Assembly (NCBI GenBank): GCA_047495785.1
Contig: JBLDXI010000009.1
Span: forward strand, 1,488,001 to 1,552,000
Length of the DNA: 64,000 nt
DNA from: Lepidodermella squamata
Lineage: Eukaryota; Gastrotricha
Direction: 5' to 3'
Under the pieces are notes generated by a model. That model saw nothing but the letters and a program-made list of their open reading frames with translations, had not been told where the DNA came from and made no database searches. Numbering within the stretch: the first letter of the stretch is position 1; every line of letters begins with the position of its first letter. Below, in pieces: positions 1 through 12,000 of this stretch. The position numbers and the translations under genes were made by a program.

Positions 1-534
1 TGTGTTTTGCATTCATCTTTATTGTTGTTTTACAGCTCCATATCTGCATCTGGCCGTTCTACTTTTTGTTGAATTTCTTCCCCTCAAGTAAAACTGTACA
101 CGTACCTAGTCATCAGTAATGGTGCGTAATACAAACACGCTGCCTGCTCAATGCGGAAACATTGCAATCTTATAGCGGAGTGACAAATCAGCCCGTGTCA
201 TATATGAAAGTTGTGAAATCGAGTTTTATATTGTTTTAGAAGATGTAAATATAGCCTTTTCTTGCTTGCCTTTTATATGAGAATTAATTTTTAGCTCTGA
301 TATTTGCTTGCCACCGGTGTTTCATCTGGTCAAAAAACTACTGAGCAATTTGTATCTGAAGTATATTGCCTCTGGTGCATTGTTGCATGTTTATTTCTAC
401 TTTTAATCTTTCAAACTGAAAAATTGCTCCATTTGAATTCCTGGTAAGCGATAAAACTACGTTTCAGATTCTTGGATCGATCGGATCTAATTTCTAGTTT
501 TACCCTCGATAGAATATTATTCTTTTGATAACGC
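1..534. other. Left-edge non-coding region, possible last exon of an upstream gene
   Basis: A polypyrimidine tract ending TTTTACAG at 28-35 is followed by a short hydrophobic frame (36-119, stop TAA at 117-119). This could be the terminal exon of a membrane-protein gene lying left of the window. The evidence is only the acceptor and the hydrophobic composition. The remainder, to the ATG at 535, is AT-rich and holds nothing I recognise. Confidence 0.25.
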
Positions 535-2233
535 ATGTCAAACGCTGGTGGTCAAATCGTTTTTCCTAATAATGTCGATGAATCGAAGCCTGCTAGTGAA
601 GATGGGGAATCTGAGGCTGAGCAGGTATCAGAGTCCAACGAGGCGATACCCCTGGTAACATCTCAAAAAAGGCGATATCCATCTGACGACGAAGCGCATC
701 ACAATACGTCTGGCAGTACCCATTCTAGTGGCTTCGGCCTTCCTCCGAACATGCCAATAGTGAGCTCAGCTTTCAAGCCCGCTGTTGCTCGTGCTACCGA
801 CGCCGTGAGTTTTTGATAATAGGGATCGAATATCCGCCACTTAGAGATGAAACGCTATTTTTCGACTGCAAACTTTGTTTGGGGTATTTTAGTTGACAGT
901 TTTTTGTATTCCCTACAGCCCATTGACACTGAGTTGTTGACTAACGAGGTCAGAATGATGTTGCGACAAAAGGGCATGCGCCAAACTGATCTCGCGCCGT
1001 TCATGGGCTGTCGACCAGGCAGCGTGGCCGGGGTTTTTGCGAAAGCTCATTTGCCTTGGTCTCAGTTGAATGACTTCAATCGAAACGCATTTACGGCGAT
1101 GGCTAGGTGGCTTGAAAATACTAAACTTGAGGTGGCTACACAAGCTGTTTACTCAGTTACCCAATCGTCAATTTCTCCATCGCCATCGCTGCATATACCT
1201 ATCGCTGTGCCTACCGAAACGGTGTCTACGTCGGGTCGCTCACCAGTTATCACCCCACCGGAGCCTCTGCTCCAACCATGGGCGGTTGCCAGCTACTCAA
1301 AGCATCCCGGTTATTTGTTGTTTCTAGAAAACTTGCATATTGCCCTTCCTAGTCGTGGGTTGGTCTTTCAAGGCGCGAACTTATCTCTCGCGCCTGGTAA
1401 AAGGTACGGTATTGTTGGGCCGAGTGAATGCGGCGCGTCAACGTTGATGAAATTCATCGCCGCCAAAGAAGATCTGAACATTCCAGCCGATTTCAGTATT
1501 GCCTATTGCGATCTTACCTCGACTAATGATGGCGGTGACGCTTGTGATGTGCCTGAAAATCAACGGGTAATTGACCATGTTCTACAACTTGAGAAGCGCT
1601 GGACGGCCTTAAAAGCAGAAGAATCGGTGATTGAACCTATGGTGCGTCGGGGTGATCGAGATGCATTTGCGAGACTACGCTTAATTTATGAACAACTTTG
1701 CTTCCTTGGTTCCGGGGTCGGTTTTATTTATCATGCATCGCTCATTTTAAGATCATTTTCATAGGCGGCCGAGGCAAAAGCTCGTCAACTGCTCACTGGA
1801 TTGGGCTTTTCGGTAGAGTCTCAAGAAGGGTTTATGAAAGATCTGAGCTTGCGTGGTCGAAAAGTCATCGGTTTGGCCCGTGCCTTGTTCGCCGAACCTG
1901 CGTTGTTGTTGATTGATAGACCGACGAATTTGTTAGACGTCGAATCTATCGCCTGGCTTGAAACGTATTTGAAAAGTGTGTCCTTTCTCATTAATTCTCG
2001 TTTTTCTATTCACCTTCTATTGATGCTGAAGATTGGCCCGGGTGTTTACTCATTGCTGCTCAAGATCGTTGTTTCATGGATGCCGTTTGTTCCGCAATAA
2101 TTTACGTCCACAGCCAAAAGCTTTTCTATTATCAAGGAAATTATTCTCGCTTTAAACAGGTAACGTTTTGAGCTGAAGGTCTTGACAGAATTTACGACTG
2201 CTTGTCTCTTTCCAGCAAATCTCTCAAAAATGA
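535..2233 (+). CDS. CUT-domain protein fused to a degenerate ABC-F ATPase domain
   Basis: Five exons are inferred (535-804, 919-1716, 1765-1975, 2032-2159, 2216-2233), giving about 474 residues. Residues 1-90 are Ser/Glu-rich. Residues 91-159 resemble a CUT domain: an opening IDTELL, a central QTDLAPFMG...GSVAGVF, then PWSQL and MARWLE in the usual order. After a Pro/Ser linker, residues about 219-470 align along their whole length with one ABC-F ATPase domain, by eye closest to the first domain of ABCF3/GCN20. CUT domain and the start of the ABC domain lie in one uninterrupted exon, so the fusion does not depend on a splice guess. Every ATPase motif is damaged: Walker A lysine is Ala (GPSECGAST, residue 263), the signature reads LSLRG, the Walker B glutamate is Arg (IDRPTN, residue 408), and the switch His is Gln (AAQD, residue 437). 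The frame stops where the second ABC domain should begin. It is probably a non-catalytic nuclear or regulatory protein. The exon 2 donor (GGG/GTCGGT) is weak. Confidence 0.72.
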
Positions 2234-2540
2234 CTCATTCCATGATAATCCTAGATGTCGGTATTATTTTGGGCGCCGGCGGACTTCGTGAATAAACCTA
2301 ATCTAAACGGAATAAAACCTATCAGGCAGTGATTTTCTTTATTTTTCACATTTTAAATATTTTTTCTCACATCCATACACCCACGCAATTAGGCAAAAAC
2401 AACATGAGCAGAGCAACCACTACACCACATATAGAACAGGAATGCTTCGGGGGCTGGGTTTTTTACGTCTTTCATTTTTTCGGCTAGTTATTTACAAAAC
2501 GCTTTATTTTTTACGCGTTAGACTTTTATTATTGATTGAG

Positions 2541-3636
2541 ATGTTTGTAAAACGGACGCTAGGTAACGTTCAACGCCGTTACCTCAGCAAGCGCGCGGCT
2601 TCCGTCCTTTCCGCGGATTTGCTGGGCAATTTCGAGGTGCAAAGCCAAAGCAAAGTTCACGCTCAACTGCGGCGATTCACCCCGTCTCATTTGCTGCCAG
2701 AACTTCACACGCCGAATATGTATGGCGGAGAAACGCTGGCTAACAGCTTATTAGCCGCGGCGAGAATCGTCGATCCAACCAAACGGCAACAACCATCTTC
2801 AATGACATTAGAGTTCTTGCGACCTGGAGCCTACGATAGCCCTATGGATTATTCTGTGACGAAAATGCACGAATCACATCGATTTATGCAGTCAAGTGTT
2901 TTTGTCAAGCAGAACGAACGAGCTTCGGCGCTCTCCAGTGTTTCCTTCCACTTCGAAGAACACGGCCCTGATAGTTTGTTGTTTGATCCGTCGTTTCCCG
3001 ATGACATACCGCCGCCATCTGTGATGCCGTTCACGGAATCTTGGGCTCAAGAACAGTGAGTGTTTACTTGATTTGATTAGAATTGAATTCGACATTTTCA
3101 CGCCTATTTTTATTGACACACTGTCCTAATATGTTTTCAGAGAATCACAACAATTCACACCTGCCTCGCACGTGCGTCTTTTTCTGGGCAAAATTCTCGG
3201 CCTTCAGGTGAAAGCTGTCGACCCTCATGCTTACCTTAGCTTGAATAAAAACCCGGTTACACGAAGTCGCTTCTGGGTTCGCGCCAACCCAGATGGAATT
3301 GAAGCATGCCTGCCATCACTCGGTAATTACTGGTCAGCCGCCTTGTTGGCTTACATGTCAGACTTCTGCCTTCTCGGCCCGGCCGTTACTGCCAGACCCG
3401 GTTTTAGAATTGGTAAAATGGTGTCGCTGAACCATGGCATGTGGTTTATGGCTCACCGATCAATGGCTCGCCCGACAGAGTGGGTCCTCATGGACTTGCG
3501 ACTGGTTCATTCAGGCAACAACGTATGCCTTTGTGAGTCGCTGATTTGGTCGGAGGAGAATCGACAACTTTTAGCGGTTTGCAAGCAACAAGGCTTGATC
3601 CGGCCGCAGAAGAAAACAACCAAACACGATTCTTAG
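2541..3636 (+). CDS. Acyl-CoA thioesterase 8-like, copy 1 (mitochondrial-type N-terminus)
   Basis: Two exons (2541-3055, 3141-3636) give about 336 residues, the usual length of ACOT8/TesB double-hotdog thioesterases, which hydrolyse acyl-CoA to free acid and CoA. The first hotdog carries YGGETLANSLLAA and LEFLRPG. The second carries the catalytic-site Asp in AYMSDFCLLG, the Ser in SLNHGMWF, and the Gln in CKQQGLIR, so the Asp-Ser/Thr-Gln triad looks intact. The first 20 residues (MFVKRTLGNVQRRYLSKRAA) are Arg/Lys-rich without acids and resemble a mitochondrial presequence. The C-terminus (HDS) is not a peroxisomal signal. I chose the ATG at 2541 because the in-frame ATG at 2442 would add a long hydrophobic, low-quality leader. 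It is the first of five tandem paralogues. Confidence 0.85.
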
Positions 3637-3778
3637 TAGTATTTTCCTATTTATATCTTTATATAGAGATTTTCTGCTTAGATCGAACCGCTAACCGGTT
3701 AATATGAATTGTTATTGCAGAAATTGATAAAATTCTTCAAAAATTAACCGGCTGATTGTTTATACCTAGAGAGTTATA

Positions 3779-4846
3779 ATGAGTGAAAATGATGGGAAAA
3801 CGTCACTCATTGGCTTGAGGGCTCTCGGAAACTTCAAAGTTCAGTCAGACGAAGGAAATGTTGCTTTGCTATCGTAAGCTCAAAATTGTTTAATATTTTT
3901 GAAGTTTTATGTTTGAAATTTTCAGCCATGATCCGATTCAGTCGGATGGATTACCTCTGCCCTGGCAATATGGCGGTGATATAGCTGCTAATGTGATTCT
4001 GGCGGCAGCGACTCGGTTGCCAAAAGATTCGAAACTAAGCCCAATGTCGGTTCACATCGAGTACGTGAGCCCGGGTGATGTTACGAAAGTGCGTAATTAC
4101 CACGTTGAGCGTCTCCGCCAGTCTGACCGGTTCATGCACACCCTGGTGAAAATTCAACAGAAAGAGTGCGTCGCGATTGGCAATGTGACGTTCCACTCGA
4201 ATGAGCATACTGCGAATAGTCTTTCGTACATGCCTGAATTTCCCGCCGATTGCCCGCCGCCTCGTGATCTACAAGATCACTGGGAGTTATTGAAGAGCCT
4301 GCAAGATCACCACGATGAGGAGCATTTGAGTGAAGCGAATCGAATGGTTACGATTTCCCACGGGCTGGGTCTTACTGCGAGACCGGCTGTTCCTGAAAAG
4401 TATTTCCGCCTTGATCATGAATCTACGACTAGACTGACGTTTTGGCTGCAATACAGAGATAGCGGTAAGAATGCCGAATTTCGAAAACTCGTCTTTTTAA
4501 GGAGGATTTTTTATTAGAAATTGCGAAAATGTTTCCTGATATCGAATCAACGACTTGGTCAGCCGCCTTACTTGCCTATGCCTCAGATTTCCGCATAATG
4601 AGCCCAGCTATGCGACAGAGCCCAACTTATCAGTTGGGTCGTGTTGCTACGATGTCCCACTATTTGTGGTTCGCCCCCGATGCGAGTGTGCAGTTGAAAA
4701 GCCCGACCGAATGGTTCCTCTACGATGTTCGTGTTATCATGTCGGGGAATAATACTGTGCTGTGCGAAGGAAATCTCTGGAATGAGAACAAACAATTACT
4801 AGCCTGTGCGAAGCAGCAAGGACTTGCGCGCCCTAAGAACAAATAG
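3779..4846 (+). CDS. Acyl-CoA thioesterase 8-like, copy 2
   Basis: Three exons (3779-3873, 3926-4464, 4518-4846) give about 320 residues. It is the same double-hotdog fold as its neighbours: PWQYGGDIAANVILAA and IEYVSPGD in the first hotdog; YASDFRIMSPA, TMSHYLWF and AKQQGLARP in the second, so the Asp, Thr/Ser and Gln of the catalytic site are kept. The N-terminus (MSENDGKTSLIGLRALGNF) has no targeting signal and the C-terminus (PKNK) is no PTS1, so it is probably cytosolic. The first intron (phase 2) and the last intron (phase 1, directly before the E-I-x start of the second hotdog) are at the same positions in copies 3-5, which marks them as tandem duplicates. The gap to copy 1 is 142 bp. 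Confidence 0.88.
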
Positions 4847-5018
4847 CTGACGGGCAAAACGTTGAATTTATTTGTGCAAATTGTTTTAATCTATGTTAGA
4901 CCTACTGCCAACATTTATTGATCGACTCGGTGTCTTATAGAACTTTCAAATTATATCAAGATGTTTTGCGTTTATTTGTTCGAAAAAATAGACATTAATA
5001 TTTTAAATTTTTGTCTAG

Positions 5019-6216
5019 GCTCAGTTTTTATACATCAAAACTGGCTATTTTACGGATTTTCGCTCAATCGCGTTGTCTAGTCGTCGGGAATATCTCTAGA
5101 CGACTGTTGGCTACTGATAGCGGAAATCAGGAGAAGTTTCGATACGATGTTGGAAAAATGGACTCATTGGTTGGAAATCGAATTTTAGGAAATTTCAAAG
5201 TCCATCACGAGAAGGAGCATTCCGCAATTTTGACTCAAGAAGTTACGCATGCCACACTGCCGTTACCCTTTCAATATGGAGGCGACATTGCCGCCAATAT
5301 TTTACTTGCCGCTGCGAGTCGTTTGCCTAATTCGACGAGCCAGCGTCCGATGTCTGTGAACATTGAATATATCAGCCCAGGAGACTATGCTGAGGAGCGC
5401 CATTACCGGGTGAAAAATTTGCGTCAATCCGGCCGGTTTATTCACTCGTCGGTGAAATTGAAGCAAAAAGATCGACTTGTTGCTATTGGAAATGTCCAAT
5501 TTCATGCACACGAACATCACGCTGGCTCTTTGCATTACGAGCCACCGTATCCTAAGGATTGCCCACTGCCTAATCAACTCCAGGATGACGATGCATTGCT
5601 GGACAAATTCGAGAATGAGTAATTTTTCCAGTTATTTCTTTCTTAAAGTTTCTCATTTCACTGCTTTCAAGTCCGAAAATTGACAGCAATTCGTTGAATT
5701 ACGCTCGGAAAACTGTTTTGATGCTTCGCGGTTTGGGCCAAATTGGTCGGCCATGCGATCCGGTTAATTACTTCCGCCTTAATAAGGAACCAAAAACGCG
5801 TCTGTCGTTCTGGATGCGATACCGCGAGTCCGGTTTGTGCCTCTTTGTGACGATTTTCATTTTTTATTGTCAATATTTTAGAAATTGAAAAGTTTTTCCC
5901 TGATATCCAGCACACGAATTGGTCTGCTGCCATGCTTGCTTTTCTGTCGGATTATCGCATCATGGGCGTTGCGCTGCGGCAAAACCCGTCATTCCGTGAC
6001 GGAAAAATGACGACACTGTCGCATTCGATGTGGTTTTCGCCCAATCATAATCACGAAATGAAGTCACCGGGCGACTGGGTTCTCTACGACACTGAATTAC
6101 TGATATCTGGCAACAACACCTGCTTGACCCAGGGCCATATGTGGAACGACAAGAAACAGTTGCTTTGTGTCACCAAACAGCTCGGGCTTGTTAGACCCAA
6201 ACAAGCCAAACTTTAA
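5019..6216 (+). CDS. Acyl-CoA thioesterase 8-like, copy 3 (ends in AKL)
   Basis: Exons are 5019-5618, 5687-5832 and 5882-6216. Core motifs are FQYGGDIAANILLAA, IEYISPGD, FLSDYRIMG, TLSHSMWF and TKQLGLVRP, giving an intact TesB-type Asp-Ser-Gln site. The C-terminus is AKL, a textbook peroxisomal PTS1. The start is uncertain. The frame is open from the acceptor at 5018 and encodes an Arg/Ser-rich, presequence-like stretch, but the first in-frame ATG is at 5158. A GT at 4961 preceded by AT would, after splicing to 5019, create a split ATG and add this leader. Trans-splicing at 5018 would instead make 5158 the first ATG. The two possibilities give mitochondrial-type and peroxisomal-type products respectively. 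Intron positions match the neighbouring copies. Confidence 0.82.
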
Positions 6217-6422
6217 ATAGCACTGACTGTTTTGTGTTAAATTATGCTCGTTCTATTATAATAGTTTATAGCACTTATTTAAACTTGTTTCATGGGCCGT
6301 TCCCGGAAATATTATGTTTGGTAAAAAAATAATAATTAAATGTAGCAAACACAAGGGCTGTTTTTTTTTATCATTTCTTACTACTTGCATAGCGCTTTAA
6401 TATTTGAGATTTATTTTATAAG

Positions 6423-7662
6423 ATGGCCAGCGTTGTTCGTCTTCCTAGCTTCATGTCTACCTGCAAATCTCTGATAAAGTGTAATCTCTTTGGTGGTTTC
6501 TCCACTATTCAAGCCAGCGACACTGCTGTCACCCTAGAGTCAGTCTCTCGCTGTGAATAGCCACTTCATAGTTTCTTATACTGCATTGTGTTCAGAGTAC
6601 CTCCCCTCAAAGACGACCAATTTTTTTCTCCGCGTCCCGTGGTCTATGGCGGCGCTATCACCACCAACATGCTTCTTGCAGCTAATAAGTTGGCTGGTCC
6701 TGACCATCTTGCCATGTCGATTAATGTCGATTATCTATCCAGCGGTAAAATTTGAAATCGTTTCGCATTATTCTTATTAATTCCTATCAGCTGTTTACGA
6801 TAAACCGCAACTTTTCACGGCTAATTTACTGCGTAAATCCGGCAGTTTTACGCATGTAGCTGTTGCGCTTGAACAAGACGAGAAGACAGTTGCTGTAGGA
6901 CGCGTAATATCTCTAAAATCGTTCATTTTTCGCCGTATTATATGTTCGAAATGAAGGTCACCTTCCACGCGTGGGAAGATAACGCTAAGCGCGTAAAGCA
7001 TATTTACGACTATCCGGACAATATTCCGTCAAGAGATAAGCTAGCCGATGACGTAACGCGTATGGTTCCTCTTATCGAGAGTCGAGCAACGGAAACTGAA
7101 AGAAAGTCAGTATTTTTGGCATCGAAAACTGTTGACACTTGGCATGATTCAGGTTTCTTTTCGCGTTTTGGACTAACTTACTGGTGTCTTGTGGCTTCGA
7201 ATGCCGCCCGATTGAGCAAGAGTGGCCGGAAACACCTACTGCCAAGTCTCAAAAGCTATCGTATTGGATTCGCTTTGTTGATAAAGGTTCATAATGAAGC
7301 CTTTTGATTGCTTTGAATAACTTCTGCTTATCCTAGAAATCGACGATCTGAAGCCTAAACTTGGCTACCATTTTTCTCCCGCTGTTCTCAGTTGGTTATC
7401 TGATCTATTTCTCATGAACTCAATGGTTCGTCAGGAGCCGCATTACGGCGCGCGGACCAACTTCGGATCTCTTGGTCACTTCGTCTGGTTTACCCATTGC
7501 CCAAGTAATATCGTTAAACCTAGCGAGGAGTGGTTTCTGTACGAAACCGAAGTAACCTTAACCGGAAATAACGTTGCGTTGTGCGAAGGTCGCATCTGGT
7601 CTGAAACTAAAAAGCTGCTTGCTCTTAGTAAGCAGCACTCGGTTGTGCGCCCTCGTCGCTGA
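6423..7662 (+). CDS. Acyl-CoA thioesterase 8-like, copy 4 (divergent)
   Basis: Six exons are inferred (6423-6538, 6596-6744, 6791-6903, 6957-7105, 7153-7286, 7337-7662). It has more introns than the other copies but keeps the shared first and last intron positions. The first hotdog is recognisable (YGGAITTNMLLAANKLAG, INVDYLSSG). The second keeps SWLSDLFLMNSM (Asp), SLGHFVWF (Ser) and SKQHSVVRP (Gln), so the site may still work although the surroundings have drifted. The middle section (exons 4-5) is the least conserved; its frame was set by matching FECRP...YWIRFVDK to the corresponding part of copies 2 and 3. No PTS1 is visible (C-terminus RPRR). Function is presumably acyl-CoA hydrolysis with altered chain-length preference. 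Confidence 0.78.
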
Positions 7663-7730
7663 TAGTTTTCGCTCAATCTTTTTTCTGCATGGAAATTCTT
7701 TTTTTTCTTCAAATTTTAGACTAATTAAAA

Positions 7731-8873
7731 ATGTCGAATCGCAAGCGTAGTGATAGGAAAGAATTTAGCGGGTCTTTGTTGCAGACCAAAATCTTGGGAA
7801 ATTTTTCGGAAAAGAAAAAATCAGATGACGGAAAATTAACGATACTCGAGTAAGTTTAGAAATCATCTAGCTCAATTTTAGGGCAAAAGGATAATTTTCC
7901 CTAATTAGAATCGGCGCGATAGACTGGATGCCGAATATGCGGAGAATGTTTGGCGGCAGTATTGCTGGTAATATGCTGCTAGCGGGCTCTCGATTGGCAA
8001 AATCTAGTCAACATCCTCTGACCCTCCAAGTCGACTACCTCGTTGCAGGTAAAACATTGTCTTTTTTTATCATCTGAAGTAAATATTTCTTGTTTTATAG
8101 GTGATTATTCGAAAATTCAGACTTACGAAGTTAGCTGTCTTAGGTCCACGGATCGATTTACCCATACCTCGATTTTGCTGCGGCAAAACAACGAAATAGT
8201 TGCTGCTGGAAAGGCGTCATTTCACGTGCAAGAAGACGTGACCGTCAACTCGGTCTATGTCCCGAAGTTCCCCCGAACTGTTCCGATGCCTCGTGAACTG
8301 ACGCATAACATCCAGATTTGGAATGGCCATATGGACAAATCTGCGAGTCAAGATCGAATGATGACAGATCGCATGTATGAATTCTGGTGCTTCGCCACTC
8401 GGGCTTACGGCTTTCAGTCTCGTCTTGCTTCAACTCGCTTCAACAAGAACGCGACTACAATTTGTCACTGGGTTCGATTTACGGATAACGGTAATATTCT
8501 TCCTCGAATTTCAGCGATCGAAATATATTTTTGCTGAATTTTAGAAATTTACGATTTGAAGGAAAAGTTCGGAGTTCATTGGCTAGCTGCTTTGCTGTCA
8601 TGGGCTGCTGATTTTCACGCGATGCTCACAATTATTTGTCAAATGCCTGATTACGGCGCTAATAGTTTGTCATGTTCGTTGTCGCATACGTTGTGGTTTT
8701 CTTACGATCTCGAGGAAAAGTTGCGCCGGCCGACCGAGCAGTGGTTCCTTCATGAAACCGTCATTTTGATGGCTGAGAATAATGTTGGCGTGTGTCTAGG
8801 TCGTCTCTGGAGTGAAGACAAAAAACTTCTGGCGGTTGTGCAGCATCACGGTCTAACTAGACCTAAATTATGA
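7731..8873 (+). CDS. Acyl-CoA thioesterase 8-like, copy 5 (divergent)
   Basis: Four exons (7731-7849, 7909-8048, 8101-8490, 8545-8873). The gene starts 68 bp after copy 4, and an AATTTTAG acceptor-like site lies 11 nt before the ATG. The first hotdog reads MFGGSIAGNMLLAGSRLA and LQVDYLVAGDY. The second reads SWAADFHAMLTI (Asp), SLSHTLWF (Ser) and VVQHHGLTRP (Gln). The residues of the TesB-type catalytic site are present. The N-terminus is basic (MSNRKRSDRK) and the protein ends PKL, at best a weak PTS1. It is the last of the tandem array; HIRA follows 156 bp downstream on the same strand. Confidence 0.83.
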
Positions 8874-9029
8874 GTTAATTTAGTCATCTTTCAATTGATT
8901 TCTTATTCGATTTCGTTGTGTTTTTCGGGTCTCGTGCTTTCCATTATATTCAAGTCTGTGCCGGCTATTTTAATCGATCAATGTGTAACGAAATTCATCC
9001 GTTGTCCGATTTCTTAGTAATTTAATGCA

Positions 9030-12000
9030 ATGAAATTATTTAAACCTGGTTGGATTCATCTGGATGGAAGGCAGATTTTTTCTATCGATATCGAGCCGCG
9101 CGGCAAGTACCTGGCCATTGGTGGTCAGGGTGAAAAATGCGGCCAGATTGTCGTGTACAACTTTGAACAGTTCGCAAAATACATTCCAAATGCAAATCTA
9201 AGCGCCCTCGGCGATGAAGAGCTGCTGCCGAAGAAGCTTTTCGAGTTGAATAATCACTACGCTTGCGTGAATTGTGTTCGATGGTCACCCGATGGTCGTT
9301 ACTTGGCTAGTGGCAGTGACGATAGGCTTGTAATGATCTGGCAGCTGGGCTGTTCGGCCGCGTCTCAAAGCAACGGCTCCATGCGTCGTTATCCGGACCA
9401 TGCTCGCTGTATTGTCATGCTACGAGAACATACAGGAGGTAATTCGATTCTCCATTTTTTAATCTGATTTTTTAAATCCTATGTTTAGATGTTCTTGACT
9501 TGACTTGGAATCATGACAGTACCATGTTGGCATCTTGCAGCATTGATAACTCTATTATCGTTTGGGACGCAACGAAATTCGCCCAGCAACAAGCCGTTAA
9601 GCTTGCCTTGTTGAAAAAGCACTCCGGGCTGGTGAAAGGCGTCAGTTTTGACCCGGCTGGAGCTTACCTGGCTTCACAGGCCGATGACAAAAGCCTTATC
9701 GTTTGGAGGACATCCGACTGGTCGGTTGAAACCAAGATCACTGAACCTTTCAAAGAGGTAAGACCTTTCTCGTAAAACAATCAGATCCATTTTAAAATTC
9801 TGGTTTTAGTGCTCTGGAAGTACTCATGTTCTCAGGCTCAACTGGTCTCCTGATGGCCAGACGTTGGTTACAGCTCACGCCATGAATTCCGGCGGTCCTA
9901 CAGCTCAATTAGTTAACCGAGGACCACCATGGTCTACGAATATGGACCTTGCCGGTCATCGTAGCGCCGTTACTTGCACGCGTTTCTTACCCAGGCAACT
10001 AGTCAAACCTGCCGAACCGCCTCTTCAGCAAAATCAAAATGGTGCCAGTACCGATCATGAGAAACATTCCGAGCCCTATTGCGCTTTGGCGGTAGCGAGT
10101 CGGGATAGGTCGGTCAGCATTTGGCTGACCTATTTACGCCGACCTCGAATGGTGCTGTCTGATGTTTTTTCAGACTCGGTTCTTGATCTCGCGTGGTTTC
10201 AACACTGCCTCTTCGCCTGTTCAGTCGACGGGTCGGTTACGTGTTGCGTTTTCAGCGAAAATGAAATTGGTAAACTCGTGAGTGAAAGTCAAACCGTTGC
10301 GAAAATGAAGTCAATGTGCTCGGAGAAGGACCATAAAAGACCCGAAAAAGTTATCATTCACTCCGCCGCCTTGCTAGCCGAACGCAAGAAACAGGCGGAG
10401 AAGGACGTGAAACAGCAAAAACCAGCTGCTCCTAGCCAACCGGAACAAAAGCCGAGCGTTAATGGTGCGACTGTTGACCAATCGAAGGAAGCTAATAAGC
10501 CGAATACTGACGAACAGCAGAAGAAGATGAGTAGTCCTTCAGCCGCGCCGTGTTCTTTGCATCGACCTTCCATGCTAACCTCGAATTCGCAGTCGCCTTT
10601 CCCAACAGCTGCTGCTTTCCCAGTTGCGACGGTTTGCAGTTCGCCCCAGCCATCTCAACCGACCAAACAAACTGAGATGAAATTGGCGAATGGCAAGCGC
10701 CGCATCACTCCGATGGTCATACCTGTCGAACCTCTGTAAGCCTGGAGAACTAATTTTTTTAAGGAGGGATTTTCAAATTATTTTCTGTTTGTTTAGAAGC
10801 CCTAATGGATTCTCGTTATTTGACACCGCATCGACCGCATCTGATATTTTTGCTAAACCTCAACCGATTCAACCTCCGGCTGTAACCCCCAACGCTCAAA
10901 ACGCACCGGCGCCAATGGCAGTTGATCAAGTCAGTCGATTATCCATGTATTTCAGCCGTATTTAAAATTGTAAATTGTAGGCTAAACCATCCACTCCTGC
11001 ACCTACTGCACCCCAGTCTGAAGGTACGGCTGCGCAGGCTACTGCCTCCAAGGAAGCCAATTCTGGAGATGTGGTTAAAGTGACTGCGGCGAAATTTGTT
11101 GGAGCGAAGCCTGATGCGGAAGAGCTGAAACCGAAGCCCTCAACTGGAACAAAAAGACCGCTGGTTTCATCGCTTAAGAAAAAACCCGGCAGACCACCTC
11201 AGTCTATAAAACCTGGCAAGAGAGCTAACAGAATCGATGTAAGTTTTTTTGGGAAGAAACCATGTTTTATAGGCCTGTGTTACTATTTTAGAGTAGCAGC
11301 AGTGAAGAAGAAGTGACCTCTGGGGAGGAAGTTGAAGAACCACCTCAACGAGAAGCTCCGACCTCCGCAGCTCCAGTCGCGCACCAGGGCCAATTTGTTG
11401 TAACATCGATCATCCCATCAGCGAAATTGCCATCAAATGGCAAAAATTCGAAAACAGTACCGTTACTAGCGTCTTCCGTTGTCCAGGGTGAGGCGAAGAA
11501 CTTTGTCGTGAGTGTTGCACCCATGGAAGATCAGAGCGGCATGTGGGTCCTGGACGGCTCTATCGTGACCGCGAATGCTCCATCGACCTCAGCGCAAAAA
11601 CAGTGGATCCAGGTGATACCGTCGCAGTGCATTGCATTCTCAGCCTCGAGGTATGAGTTTAAAGGTTTTTTCGACAGTTTTTTCATTGCGGCTGTTTTTT
11701 TGACCTAGGAACATTGTCGCAGTTGCTGATAACTGCAGCCGAGTATCGATTTTCGCGCTAAAAACCGGCGCTCGCTTAGCTGGGCCTTACTCGTTGGCCT
11801 CAAATATTGCCTTTCTCGAGGTTAAAGAATGGCAATGCCTTGCTGTGCTAACATGTGGTGCCCTGCGCCTTTGGGACGTCAAGCCCCCGGCTTCGCCGGT
11901 GTGTCTCACGTCGGCCAGCTCGCTGCCGGTTTTGCGTGAGAACGAACGCTTTCGCAGATGTTTTATCTCGGAGTGCGGGGCACCAGCCATCGTAACATCT

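Noticed and set aside
2442-2540. Earlier ATG for thioesterase copy 1
   Set aside because: It would add a hydrophobic leader unlike any family member; the ATG at 2541 gives the usual length and a presequence.
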